A program made the position numbers and the translations under genes. A stretch of 64,000 bases of DNA from Engelhardtia mirabilis (GTDB lineage: Bacteria > Planctomycetota > UBA1135 > GCA-002686595): assembly GCF_007748095.1 (NCBI RefSeq), contig NZ_CP036287.1, positions 2,170,001 to 2,234,000 of the forward strand. Reading direction: 5' to 3'. The notes under the pieces were generated by a model, which saw nothing but the letters and a program-made list of their open reading frames with translations, had not been told where the DNA came from and did no database searches. Shown one piece after another: positions 1-7,862 of this stretch. The stretch's first letter is position 1; each line of letters begins with the position of its first letter.

Positions 1-348
1 GGCAAGACGCCGGTTTCCTGCAAGGACACCCCGGGCTTCGTGGTCAACCGACTGCTTGTGCCGTACATGAGCCAGGCCCTGTTGATGCTCGATCGCGGCG
101 ACGCGACCAAGGAAGACATCGACGCGGCCATGCAGTTCGGCTGCGGCTACCCCATGGGCCCGTTGACGCTGACCGACTACGTCGGGCTCGATACGACCCT
201 GTCGATCCTCGAGGGCTGGGTCGAGCGCTACCCGAACGAGCCCGCATTCGTCATTCCGCAGATCCTCAAGGACAAGGTTGCGGCCGGGAAACTGGGCCGC
301 AAGTCCGGTGAGGGCTTCTACAAGTGGGAAGGGGACAAGAAGTCATGA
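1..348 (+). CDS. hbd: 3-hydroxyacyl-CoA (3-hydroxybutyryl-CoA) dehydrogenase, C-terminal part, cut by window edge
   Basis: The reading frame is open from base 1 and ends at TGA 346-348, so only about 115 C-terminal residues are present and the NAD-binding Rossmann half lies outside the window. The visible part is the helical dimerisation/substrate domain: KDTPGFVVNRLLVPYM, then GYPMGPLTLTDYVGLDT, then the terminal KSGEGFYKW motif, all typical of short-chain 3-hydroxyacyl-CoA dehydrogenases of about 285 residues. The enzyme would oxidise or form (S)-3-hydroxyacyl-CoA in the cytosol with NAD(H). Crotonase and thiolase genes follow on the same strand, supporting a role in beta-oxidation or C4-CoA metabolism. 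Its stop overlaps the next ATG (ATGA). Chain-length preference cannot be read from this fragment. Confidence 0.93.
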   Translation, partial: GKTPVSCKDTPGFVVNRLLVPYMSQALLMLDRGDATKEDIDAAMQFGCGYPMGPLTLTDYVGLDTTLSILEGWVERYPNEPAFVIPQILKDKVAAGKLGRKSGEGFYKWEGDKKS

Positions 349-1310
349 TCGCAACAGCAACCATCGCCGCCCTGGCCAGCGCCCTTGGGGCCCCCGCGTT
401 CGCCGCTCCGGCCCTCGGAGTCGAACCGACAGCCGTGGCCCAGGAGCAGGCTCCCGTGGTGACCTTCGAGGCACCGACGATGTACGTCGCCGGGATGCCC
501 TACGTCGTCGACGTGCGGATCCAGGCCCCGGCCGAGGGCGCGTCGGCCGCGGGCTGGTGGCTCTCGCCCGCCGGCTTCCTGATCAACGGCGAGCCGGCCC
601 AGCGTCGCGAGAGCGAGGCGCTGATCAAGCTGCCGCCCAACGCCTTGATGAGCCTGAGCTTCGACCTGGGGCCCTTCATCACCGCCACCGGCAACTTCGA
701 GTTGTCCTTCGCTCGGGCGGCCTACGAGGGTGGGCCGGTCGCGGTCGACTACTTCGTCGCGGTGCCCACCGAAGGCGAGGCCAAGGTCGACTTCATGACC
801 ATGCCCCTCGAGCAGTTGGACGACTACCAGGTGGTGCTCGAGACCAACCGGGGCACGATGGTCGCCGACTTCTGGCCGGAGGTCGCGCCCAACCACGTGC
901 GCAACTTCCTCGACCTGTCCTACACGGGCTTCTACGACGGCACGCTGTTCCACCGCGTGATCCCCGGCTTCATGATCCAGGGTGGCGATCCGTACACCAA
1001 GGATCCGAGCAAGTCGCGCCTGTGGGGAACCGGCAATGGTCCGCGGCAGCTTCAGGCCGAGTTCAACGACCGCCAACACGTGCCCGGCGTGCTCTCGGCG
1101 GCGCGCTCGCAGGACCCGAACTCTGCCTCGTCGCAGTTCTTCCTGATGCACGCCCGCTCCACGCACCTCGACGGTCAGTACAGCGCCTTCGGGCAACTCA
1201 CCCGCGGTCTCGAGGTGGTCGACAAGATCGTCAAGTCGCCGCGCAACGGGCAGGATCGCCCCGATCAGCCCCAGCAGCTGATCCACGCCATCGTAGTCAA
1301 GAAGAGCTGA
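345..1310 (+). CDS. exported cyclophilin-type peptidyl-prolyl cis-trans isomerase with N-terminal extension
   Basis: Encodes 321 residues. ATG 345 is chosen because it overlaps the upstream stop as ATGA and opens directly into a hydrophobic leader (MIATATIAALASALGAPAFA) that looks like a signal peptide. An in-frame start at 324 would add seven polar residues before it. Residues of about 30-155 form a beta-rich domain I do not recognise. From about residue 160 there is a full cyclophilin fold with FHRVIPGFMIQGGDP, SSQFFLMHA and a YSAFGQL segment. The likely role is proline isomerisation during folding of exported proteins. It sits inside a CoA-ester operon next to a second, leaderless cyclophilin, which looks like a paralogue. 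Its activity is inferred from the conserved FHR and SSQFF motifs. Confidence 0.9.
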   Translation: MIATATIAALASALGAPAFAAPALGVEPTAVAQEQAPVVTFEAPTMYVAGMPYVVDVRIQAPAEGASAAGWWLSPAGFLINGEPAQRRESEALIKLPPNALMSLSFDLGPFITATGNFELSFARAAYEGGPVAVDYFVAVPTEGEAKVDFMTMPLEQLDDYQVVLETNRGTMVADFWPEVAPNHVRNFLDLSYTGFYDGTLFHRVIPGFMIQGGDPYTKDPSKSRLWGTGNGPRQLQAEFNDRQHVPGVLSAARSQDPNSASSQFFLMHARSTHLDGQYSAFGQLTRGLEVVDKIVKSPRNGQDRPDQPQQLIHAIVVKKS

Positions 1311-1322
1311 ACGGAGAACCAA

Positions 1323-1814
1323 ATGGGAAACTACGACGACGTGACCGCGGTGCTCGACACGACCGCCGGCGAGATGAAGCTCGAGTTCTTCGAGGACAAG
1401 GCCCCGGGCCACGTGAAGAATTTCGTCGAGCTGGCTGAGAAGGGCTTCTACGACGGCACGATCTTCCACCGCGTGATCCCCGGCTTCATGATCCAGGGCG
1501 GTTGCCCCGAGGGCTCGGGCCGCGGCGGCCCCGGCTACCAGATCAAGGCCGAATTCAACGACGTGCCGCACACCCGCGGCGTGCTGTCGATGGCTCGCTC
1601 CCAGAGCCCCGACTCGGCGGGCAGCCAGTTCTTCATCTGCCACGGCGACGCCGGCTTCCTCGACCGCCAGTACACGGCCTTCGGGCGTCTGGTGGAGGGG
1701 GACGACACCCTCGACGCGATCGCCCAGGGCGAGACCTTGCCCGGCGGAGAGAAGTCGAGCCCCAAGAACCCGGTCAAGATCAACTCGGTTCGCATCGAGC
1801 GCTCACAGGGTTGA
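1323..1814 (+). CDS. ppiB: cytosolic peptidyl-prolyl cis-trans isomerase (cyclophilin)
   Basis: Encodes 163 residues, the usual length of a minimal bacterial PpiB, with no signal peptide. The catalytic and binding motifs are complete: FHRVIPGFMIQGG, then ARSQSPDSAGSQFFIC, then DRQYTAFGRL, with the Trp of the cyclosporin-binding loop replaced as is common in bacteria. It starts 12 bp after the exported cyclophilin and shares long stretches with it (FYDGT, FHRVIPGFMIQGG), so the two probably arose by duplication. It should catalyse Xaa-Pro isomerisation in the cytosol. A GGAGA stretch precedes the ATG at 1323. Nothing suggests a specific tie to the surrounding CoA enzymes. Confidence 0.95.
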   Translation: MGNYDDVTAVLDTTAGEMKLEFFEDKAPGHVKNFVELAEKGFYDGTIFHRVIPGFMIQGGCPEGSGRGGPGYQIKAEFNDVPHTRGVLSMARSQSPDSAGSQFFICHGDAGFLDRQYTAFGRLVEGDDTLDAIAQGETLPGGEKSSPKNPVKINSVRIERSQG

Positions 1815-2016
1815 GTTTGACTGGACTGGGCCCGACTGGATCGGGCCCGACTGGGCCGAGCAACGAGTCGCCTCGAGGTCGTCGCTACCTGGCACGAGCC
1901 GCCGCAACGGGCGCGCCCGGCCGACGGTAGTGGCGGCCACCCGGCGCGCCGCCCCGCGGCCGCTCGGGACCCCCTCGATCCAACCACCGCACCCCGCATC
2001 CCGATCCGAGATCAAA
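1815..2016. other. 202-bp intergenic gap with short GGGCCC repeats
   Basis: Just after the cyclophilin stop there are degenerate tandem copies of a unit close to GACTGGRYCGGGCCC (1819-1860) that can fold on themselves. They may act as a GC-rich attenuator or terminator. The remainder shows no recognisable gene. An open frame runs from 1930 into the crotonase gene, but its first 29 codons have no family similarity. Confidence 0.4.
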
Positions 2017-2799
2017 GTGAGCTACGAGAACATCCTGCTGGAGGCCGCAGAGGGCATGGCGACGGTGACGATCAACCGTCCCGACAAGATGAACGCCCTG
2101 AACGACGCCACGCTCCACGAGCTGGCCCACGCCTTCGACGCCGTCAAGGCTGACGACGACGTGCGCGCGATGATCCTGACGGGCTCCGGTGACAAGGCCT
2201 TCGTGGCTGGCGCCGACATCAACGAGCTGGCGAAGATGAAGCCCCTGGGCGCCAAGGACCTGGCCTTCTTCGGCCAGAATGTCCTGAGCCGCCTGGAGAC
2301 CATGGGCAAGCCGACCATCGCAATGGTCAACGGCTTCGCCCTCGGCGGCGGGCTCGAGCTGGCCCTGGCCTGCACCCTGCGGACGGCTTCCACGTCGGCG
2401 CGGGTCGGCCTGCCGGAAGTGAGCCTGGGGATCATCCCCGGCTACGGCGGCAGCCAGCGCCTGGCGCGCATCGCCGGGCCCGGTGTGGCTCGCGAGTGGA
2501 TCCTGACCGGCGACATGTTCGGTGCGGAGGAGGCCCACCGCGTGGGCGTGGTCAACCGCCTGTTCGCGCCCGAAGAGCTGCTCGAGGGCACGCACAAGAT
2601 GGTCAAGACGATCCTCTCGCGCGGTCCGATCGCGGTGCGCCTGGCCCTCGAGGCCATCCGTCGCGGTACCAACATGAGCCAGGCCGAGGGCGAGTTGATC
2701 GAGACCGACATGTTCGCTCTGGCGGCGACCACGCAGGACATGCAGGAGGGCATGACCGCCTTCCTCGAGAAGCGTCGCCCCGAGTTCAAGAACAACTGA
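2017..2799 (+). CDS. enoyl-CoA hydratase (crotonase family)
   Basis: Encodes 260 residues from GTG 2017, chosen because SYENILLEAAEGMATVTINRP is the normal family N-terminus. The longer frame from 1930 adds a proline/arginine-rich tail unlike crotonases. The oxyanion-hole region reads VNGFALGGGLELALAC and the second catalytic segment PEVSLGIIPGYGG. Glu114 and Glu134 are 20 residues apart, exactly as the two catalytic glutamates of classical enoyl-CoA hydratases. The enzyme should hydrate trans-2-enoyl-CoA (crotonyl-CoA) to 3-hydroxyacyl-CoA. With the dehydrogenase upstream and the thiolase 30 bp downstream it completes three steps of beta-oxidation or its reverse. No acyl-CoA dehydrogenase is visible here. 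Confidence 0.93.
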   Translation: MSYENILLEAAEGMATVTINRPDKMNALNDATLHELAHAFDAVKADDDVRAMILTGSGDKAFVAGADINELAKMKPLGAKDLAFFGQNVLSRLETMGKPTIAMVNGFALGGGLELALACTLRTASTSARVGLPEVSLGIIPGYGGSQRLARIAGPGVAREWILTGDMFGAEEAHRVGVVNRLFAPEELLEGTHKMVKTILSRGPIAVRLALEAIRRGTNMSQAEGELIETDMFALAATTQDMQEGMTAFLEKRRPEFKNN

Positions 2800-2829
2800 T
2801 CCCGCCAGGGACCTGAAGACCAAAGACCC

Positions 2830-4035
2830 ATGAGCAAATCAATCGTCCTCGTCGGCGGCGCTCGCACGGCCATGTGTGAGTACAGCGGCACCCCCAAGTT
2901 CGGCAAGTTCAAGGACGTGTCGGCCATCGACCTGGGCGCCCACGCGGCCAAGGCGGCCCTGGAGCGTGCCAAGGTCGGCGCGGACACGGTCGACCACGTG
3001 GTCATCGGCAACGCGCTGCAGACCTCGAACGACGCCATCTACGGCGCGCGTCACGTGGGCCTGAAGGCCGGCACGCCCCACGGGGTCCCGGCCCTGACCG
3101 TCAACCGCCTGTGCGGGTCCGGTATCCAGTCGCTGATCAACGGCGCGCAGATGATTGCCCTGGGCGAGGCCACCACGGTCCTCGCCGGCGGCATGGAGAA
3201 CATGAGCCAGGCGCCCTACGTGCTGCACGGTGCGCGCCAGGGCTTCCCCTTCGGCACCGCGCCGCAGATGGAAGACCTGCTCTTCGCCAGCCTGCAGGAC
3301 CCGTTCTGCGGGCTCTACATGGCGCAGACGGCCGAGAAGGTCGCCAAGCGCCTGGGCATCAGCCGCGAGGAGCAGGACGCCTACGCCCTGCGTAGCCACC
3401 AGCTCGGCGCAGCGGCGGTGAGCGAGGGTCGCTTCGCTGAGGAGATCGCGCCGTACACGATCCAGACCCGCAAGGGCGACGTGGTCGTCGACACCGACGA
3501 TCACATCCGGCCCGACACCACCCTCGAGGGCCTGGGCCAATTGCGCGCGGCCTTCGGCAAGGACGGCACGGTCACCGCGGGCAACGCCAGCGGCATCGTC
3601 GACGGAGCCGCCGCCGTGGTGATGACCACCGCCGATCGCGCTGCTGCCGACAAGTTGGACGTCTTCGCCCGCGTGCTCTCCTACGCCACGGTCGGCGTGG
3701 ACCCCTCGGAAATGGGCATCGGCCCTGTTCCGGCCATACGCGCCTGCCTCGACCGGGCCGGCGTGGCCCTGGGTGACGTGGATCGGATCGAGATCAACGA
3801 GGCCTTCTCCGCCCAGTACCTGGGCTGTGAGAAGGAGCTCGAGCTCGACCGCGACAAGGTCAACGTCAACGGCGGCGCGATCAGCCTCGGGCACCCCCTG
3901 GGCGCGACCGGCAGCCGCCTGATCCTGACCCTGATGTACGAGCTGCGCCGCTCGGGCAAGCGCTACGGCGTGGCCAGCGCCTGCATCGGTGGCGGTCAGG
4001 GCATCGCGATGCTGATCGAGAACCCCGACGCCTGA
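2830..4035 (+). CDS. acetyl-CoA C-acetyltransferase (thiolase)
   Basis: Encodes 401 residues, normal for thiolase II. The acyl-accepting Cys95 lies in NRLCGSGIQS, His355 in ISLGHPLGATGSR and the general base Cys385 in ACIGGGQGIA, so the full Cys-His-Cys triad is present and the spacing matches biosynthetic thiolases (89/348/378 in Zoogloea PhaA). It condenses two acetyl-CoA to acetoacetyl-CoA or cleaves 3-ketoacyl-CoA. The gene is last in the run dehydrogenase-crotonase-thiolase and is followed by a strong hairpin at 4090-4115. Whether it works in degradation or synthesis is not decidable from sequence: no phaB or phaC is seen in the window. Confidence 0.95.
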   Translation: MSKSIVLVGGARTAMCEYSGTPKFGKFKDVSAIDLGAHAAKAALERAKVGADTVDHVVIGNALQTSNDAIYGARHVGLKAGTPHGVPALTVNRLCGSGIQSLINGAQMIALGEATTVLAGGMENMSQAPYVLHGARQGFPFGTAPQMEDLLFASLQDPFCGLYMAQTAEKVAKRLGISREEQDAYALRSHQLGAAAVSEGRFAEEIAPYTIQTRKGDVVVDTDDHIRPDTTLEGLGQLRAAFGKDGTVTAGNASGIVDGAAAVVMTTADRAAADKLDVFARVLSYATVGVDPSEMGIGPVPAIRACLDRAGVALGDVDRIEINEAFSAQYLGCEKELELDRDKVNVNGGAISLGHPLGATGSRLILTLMYELRRSGKRYGVASACIGGGQGIAMLIENPDA

Positions 4036-4089
4036 GACGCGAAGCGACGCGATTCCAAACGTCGACCGGAAGGTCGGCGGTGTCCGCAG

Positions 4090-4115
4090 CGCCGGGAGCC
4101 GCGTGCTCCCCGGCG
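4090..4115 (+). terminator. GC-rich hairpin between thiolase and the LeuDC-like gene
   Basis: CGCCGGGAGC pairs with GCTCCCCGGCG around a five-base loop with one bulged C. There is no T tract, so it could be an attenuator rather than an intrinsic terminator. A GTG at 4103 lies inside the loop. The purine-rich GGAAGG directly after the hairpin (4115-4120) points to GTG 4133 as the start of the next gene. Confidence 0.45.
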
Positions 4116-4132
4116 GAAGGTTTGACCCCTCC

Positions 4133-6142
4133 GTGAACTCTCTGATCCACACCCACGACGACGGCTCTCGGGTCGTGAAGCTCGACCCCGACCACAGGGT
4201 TCTGTTCCTGTTCAAGGACCTCGAGCAGATCCGCCGTCAGCTCCGCGGCGAGGTCGCCTTCCGCATGGCGGACATCGACCCCGCGGACCTCCTGGACGAC
4301 ATCAACACCGACGTGATGACGCCCGCGTGGGTCTGCTTCCGGCACAAGCCCGAGGACATCGCCCTGGACGCCTACGCGGGTCTCCTGGATGACTCCGGCG
4401 AGCGGGTCTTCGGGACCCGGGCGCTGATGGATGGCGGCTTCAAGGCGATCGTGTCCGGTCAGCGCAAGGGCACCGGGTCCAGCCGCGAGACGGCGGTTCA
4501 GTGCGAGAAGTGGTCGGGCATCGAAGCGGTCTTCGCCTCGTCGTTCGCGCCGATCCACGAGCGCAACAACCTCAATCTGGGCCAGCTGCTGGGTGGCCAC
4601 GAGTTGATCGTGCGGCTGCAGGCCGGCGAAGCAGTGCCCCTGGCGGAGTTCACCGGGGAGTACGACCCGGTCACGCGCACGATCGTGGAGGCGGGCGGCC
4701 TGTTCGCCTTCGCGGCCAAGTACGAGGCGGGCGAGGCGACGGTTCCGCTGCCCGACACCGCCCGCCGCCCGATGACCATCGCGGAGAAGATCATCGCTCG
4801 GCACCTCGTTGGCGCCGATGCTGCCGCGGAGCGCTTCGTCGCCCCCGGCGACGCCTGCCTGGTCAGGGTGGACGGCGGCTACAGCCACGAGTTCACCACG
4901 GCCCAAGTGCACTACTTCCTGCAGTCCGAGTACGGCGACGACTACGGCATCCCCGACGCCTCCAAGTTCGCGGTCTTCGAGGATCACCTGCTCTACGCCG
5001 ACGGCGTGGCGCGCATGGCGCCCTTCGCGCCCCAGATCCAGACCCTGCGCGACCTGCAGCTCGAGTTCCAGCGCCACACCAAGGTGCGCGACTACTCGGC
5101 GAAGGATGGCGTCAGCCCGGGTATCTGCCACCAGGTGGCTCGCGAGCACTTCGTGGACCCGGGGGACTTCATCCAGGCCACCGACAGCCACACCTGCATG
5201 GGCGGTGGCAACAACGCCCTGACCTACGGCGTGGGCGCGACCGAGTACGCGGGCCTGATCTACTCGGGCTTCACCTTCGTGCAGGTGCCGGAGTCGATCC
5301 GCTTCGAGCTGGTCGGCGCCCTGCGCCCGGGTTGTACCGCCAAGGACGTGATCCTCCACATCCTGCGGACCCACGCGGTGGCAGAGGAGACCCTCGACCG
5401 CTCGATGGAGTTCGGCGGTCCCGGGCTGGCCTCGCTCGACATGGACGAGCGTGCCACCCTGACCAACATGGCCACCGAGTGCACCGCGAAGACGGGCATC
5501 TGCGAGGGCGACCGGATCACGGCGCAGTGGTTGGCCGCGCGGCGCCCGGGCCAGACCATCGAGCAGATCGAGGCCAGCTTCGTCAGCGCCGACGAAGGCG
5601 CGACCTACGACGGCGGCGTGCACACCATCGATCTCTCGACGATTGAGCCGATGGTGGCCGAGCCCGGCGACCCGACCTACGGGAAGAACATCGAGGACCT
5701 GGGCGAAGTCGCGATCGACATCGCCTACGGCGGTTCCTGCACCGCGGGCAAGGAGCGCGACCTGGACTTCTACGCCGAGGTGCTCGCCGAGGCCCTGGAC
5801 GCCGGTGCGCGCATCGCCCCCGGCGTGCGGATGTTCATCCAGTACGGCAGCGAGAGTGTCCGCGACTACGCCCGCGCCAAGGGCTACGTGGAGATCTTCG
5901 AACGCGCCGGTGTCACGGTGATCGACCCAGGCTGTGGAGCCTGCATCGGCTGCGGACCGGGCGTCTCCGACGACGCCGAGCAGGTCACCGTGAGCGCAAT
6001 CAACCGCAACTTCCGAGGCCGCAGCGGCCCCGGGAAGCTGTACCTGGCTTCACCTCTGACGGTCGCGGCCAGCGCCGTGGTCGGACGCATCGCGGCTTAC
6101 CGGCGCGGCATGTTCGCCGCCCACGCGACCGGAGTCTCCTGA
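4133..6142 (+). CDS. aconitase-superfamily hydro-lyase, LeuD-like swivel domain fused ahead of LeuC-like catalytic domain
   Basis: About 669 residues from GTG 4133; a frame extension to GTG 4103 exists but starts in a hairpin. Domain order is unusual. A swivel domain comes first, with INTDVMTP and GTGSSRETAV, the LeuD-type motifs. The three-domain catalytic core follows, with TIAEKIIARHLVG, then TDSHTCMGGG. The 4Fe-4S cysteines are present: one in YGGSCTAGKERDL (about residue 536) and CxxC in GCGACIGCGPG (about 601 and 604). The length equals LeuC plus LeuD. It should isomerise a 2- or 3-hydroxy di/tricarboxylate, such as 3-isopropylmalate, homocitrate or citrate. The dehydrogenase downstream takes the product of this type of reaction. 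The substrate cannot be settled from sequence. Confidence 0.8.
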   Translation: MNSLIHTHDDGSRVVKLDPDHRVLFLFKDLEQIRRQLRGEVAFRMADIDPADLLDDINTDVMTPAWVCFRHKPEDIALDAYAGLLDDSGERVFGTRALMDGGFKAIVSGQRKGTGSSRETAVQCEKWSGIEAVFASSFAPIHERNNLNLGQLLGGHELIVRLQAGEAVPLAEFTGEYDPVTRTIVEAGGLFAFAAKYEAGEATVPLPDTARRPMTIAEKIIARHLVGADAAAERFVAPGDACLVRVDGGYSHEFTTAQVHYFLQSEYGDDYGIPDASKFAVFEDHLLYADGVARMAPFAPQIQTLRDLQLEFQRHTKVRDYSAKDGVSPGICHQVAREHFVDPGDFIQATDSHTCMGGGNNALTYGVGATEYAGLIYSGFTFVQVPESIRFELVGALRPGCTAKDVILHILRTHAVAEETLDRSMEFGGPGLASLDMDERATLTNMATECTAKTGICEGDRITAQWLAARRPGQTIEQIEASFVSADEGATYDGGVHTIDLSTIEPMVAEPGDPTYGKNIEDLGEVAIDIAYGGSCTAGKERDLDFYAEVLAEALDAGARIAPGVRMFIQYGSESVRDYARAKGYVEIFERAGVTVIDPGCGACIGCGPGVSDDAEQVTVSAINRNFRGRSGPGKLYLASPLTVAASAVVGRIAAYRRGMFAAHATGVS

Positions 6143-6234
6143 CTCGAGCCCCGCTCGAGTTTCCAACAGAACACCCCCCACCCGGATCGTCGGAGACGCA
6201 TCTTCGCGCGCCCGTCAGGATCCCCCCAAGACCC

Positions 6235-7299
6235 ATGAAGCAGTACGACATCGCGTCCATCGGTGGTGATGGCATCGGCCCCGAGGTGACGGCCCAGGCC
6301 ATGCGGATCCTCGACGCGGCAGCCGAGCAATTCGGCTTCTCGCTGAAGATCCAGGATTACCCCCTGGGGACCGACTACTACCTTGCGAACAACGAGATCT
6401 TCCCCAGCTCGATCTTCGAGGAGTGCAAGCAGCAGCACGCGATCTTCCTCGGGGCGATCGGCGATCCGCGCGTGCCCGTGGGCATGATCGAGTTCGGCAT
6501 CATCGCCAAGCTGCGCTTCGAGCTGGACCTCTACATCAACCTGCGTCCGGTCAAGCTTTACGACGCGCGGCTGTGCCCGCTCAAGGACAAGACGCCGGAG
6601 GACATCGACATGTTGATCGTGCGTGAGAACACCGAGGGTGCCTACTCGGGCATGCACGGTTTCGCGCACAAGGGGCAGCCGCTCGAGGTCGCGACCCAGA
6701 CCATGGTCTACACCCGCGAGGGGGTCGAGCGTGCGGTGCGCTACGCCTTCGAGCTGACCAAGACGCGGGCCGAGCGCAAGGTGACCCTGGTCGACAAGGC
6801 CAACGCCATCCGCGCCCAGGACATCTGGACCCGCACCTTCGCCGAGGTGGCGGCCGAGTACCCGGACGTGGCCACCGACCACGCCTACGTGGACGCCGCC
6901 TGCATGTGGATGATCAAGAACCCCGAGTGGTTCGACGTGATCGTGACCCCCAACCTGTTCGGCGACATCATCACCGACCTGGGCGCCAGCTTGCAGGGCG
7001 GCATGGGCATCGCGGCCAGCGGCAACATCCACCCGGGTCAGGTCAGCCTGTTCGAGCCGATCCACGGCTCCGCGCCCAAGCATGCAGGCAAGAACGTGGC
7101 CTCGCCGGTGGCGGCGATCATGGCCGCTTCGATGTTGCTGGACTACGTCGGCGAGAAGGAAGCTGGCGCCGCGATCGAGACCGCCATCGTGGACCTGGTT
7201 CGCGACGGCAGTATCCGCGGCGTCTCGACCGCCATGCACCGCACCGACGAGGTCGGGGACATGGTGCTCGAGCGCATGCGCTCGACCGCGGGTGTCTGA
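6235..7299 (+). CDS. isopropylmalate/isocitrate/tartrate dehydrogenase-family beta-decarboxylating dehydrogenase
   Basis: Encodes 354 residues, the usual length for LeuB-like enzymes. Seen motifs: IGGDGIGPEV at the N-terminus, LRFELDLYINLRPVKLY (the LeuB-type LRxxLxLxxNLRP segment), VRENTEGAYSG, the catalytic VTLVDKANAIR, metal-binding Asp residues in VIVTPNLFGDIITDLGA, and the NAD-binding EPIHGSAPKHAGKN. The combination is intermediate between 3-isopropylmalate, homoisocitrate and NAD-isocitrate dehydrogenases. The His-Gly-Ser-Ala loop favours NAD over NADP. Lying 92 bp behind the LeuD-LeuC fusion it would carry out the next, oxidative decarboxylation step of the same pathway. No leuA is seen nearby, so leucine synthesis is only one option. 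A hairpin at 7336 closes the unit. Confidence 0.85.
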   Translation: MKQYDIASIGGDGIGPEVTAQAMRILDAAAEQFGFSLKIQDYPLGTDYYLANNEIFPSSIFEECKQQHAIFLGAIGDPRVPVGMIEFGIIAKLRFELDLYINLRPVKLYDARLCPLKDKTPEDIDMLIVRENTEGAYSGMHGFAHKGQPLEVATQTMVYTREGVERAVRYAFELTKTRAERKVTLVDKANAIRAQDIWTRTFAEVAAEYPDVATDHAYVDAACMWMIKNPEWFDVIVTPNLFGDIITDLGASLQGGMGIAASGNIHPGQVSLFEPIHGSAPKHAGKNVASPVAAIMAASMLLDYVGEKEAGAAIETAIVDLVRDGSIRGVSTAMHRTDEVGDMVLERMRSTAGV

Positions 7300-7335
7300 C
7301 CGCGACGAGACCGAGCCAGGTGAGGCCTGGCGGTG

Positions 7336-7374
7336 AAGGGACCCGGGGTGATCTGCGATCGCCCCGGGCCCCTT
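7336..7374 (+). terminator. strong hairpin after the dehydrogenase gene
   Basis: AAGGGACCCGGGG (7336-7348) pairs with CCCCGGGCCCCTT (7362-7374) with one A/C mismatch around a 13-base loop, 37 bp after the dehydrogenase stop. It most likely ends the long CoA/organic-acid operon. The VOC gene starts 12 bp after it. Confidence 0.6.
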
Positions 7375-7385
7375 ACCATTGGCCC

Positions 7386-7823
7386 ATGTCCGCCTCCGAA
7401 CCCCTGCCCGGGGCCAGGTTCCACCTGGCCTTCCCGGTCGACGACCTGGCCGCGGCCGAAGCCTTCTACGCCGTGCTGCTCGGGTGCCCGATCGGTCGGC
7501 GCTCACAGGCCTGGATCGACTTCGACCTGGGCGGGAACCAGCTCACCGCCCACTTGGTGAGTGGGACGGAGCAGGGCGTGGGCAGCAACCCGGTCGATGG
7601 AGACCAGGTGCCGGTGCGCCATTTCGGCTTGGTGCTCCCATGGGAAGTCTGGGAGGCCCTGGCCGAGCGCTTGGCCGCCGCGGGCGCCGCCTTCCAGATC
7701 TCACCCCGCGTGCGCTTCGTCGGTGAAGTGGGGGAGCAGGGGACGTTCTTCATCCACGATCCCGCCGGCAACGCGCTCGAGTTCAAGGCCTTCCGCGACC
7801 CGCGACGGCTCTTCGCCCGCTGA
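7386..7823 (+). CDS. VOC-superfamily (glyoxalase/bleomycin-resistance-like) protein
   Basis: Encodes 145 residues from ATG 7386. A single vicinal-oxygen-chelate unit with two beta-alpha-beta-beta-beta modules: FHLAFPVDDLAAAEAFYAVL near the N-terminus (first metal-ligand His) and the closing FFIHDPAGNALEFKAF (last metal-ligand Glu), plus HFGLVL in the middle. Such proteins bind a divalent metal and act as isomerases, dioxygenases or antibiotic-binding proteins. The substrate is unknown. It is separated from the preceding gene by a hairpin, so it is probably only loosely cotranscribed. An open frame extends upstream to 6906, but that part is the shadow of the dehydrogenase gene. Confidence 0.85.
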   Translation: MSASEPLPGARFHLAFPVDDLAAAEAFYAVLLGCPIGRRSQAWIDFDLGGNQLTAHLVSGTEQGVGSNPVDGDQVPVRHFGLVLPWEVWEALAERLAAAGAAFQISPRVRFVGEVGEQGTFFIHDPAGNALEFKAFRDPRRLFAR

Positions 7824-7862
7824 GTTGGCCCGCGAGCCGCTCGCCTGGTGGTGCGACCTCGG

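Noticed and set aside
4103..4132. Start of the LeuD-LeuC fusion at GTG 4103
   Set aside because: The codon lies in the loop of a strong hairpin. The purine-rich RBS-like GGAAGG comes after it and favours GTG 4133, though this is not certain.
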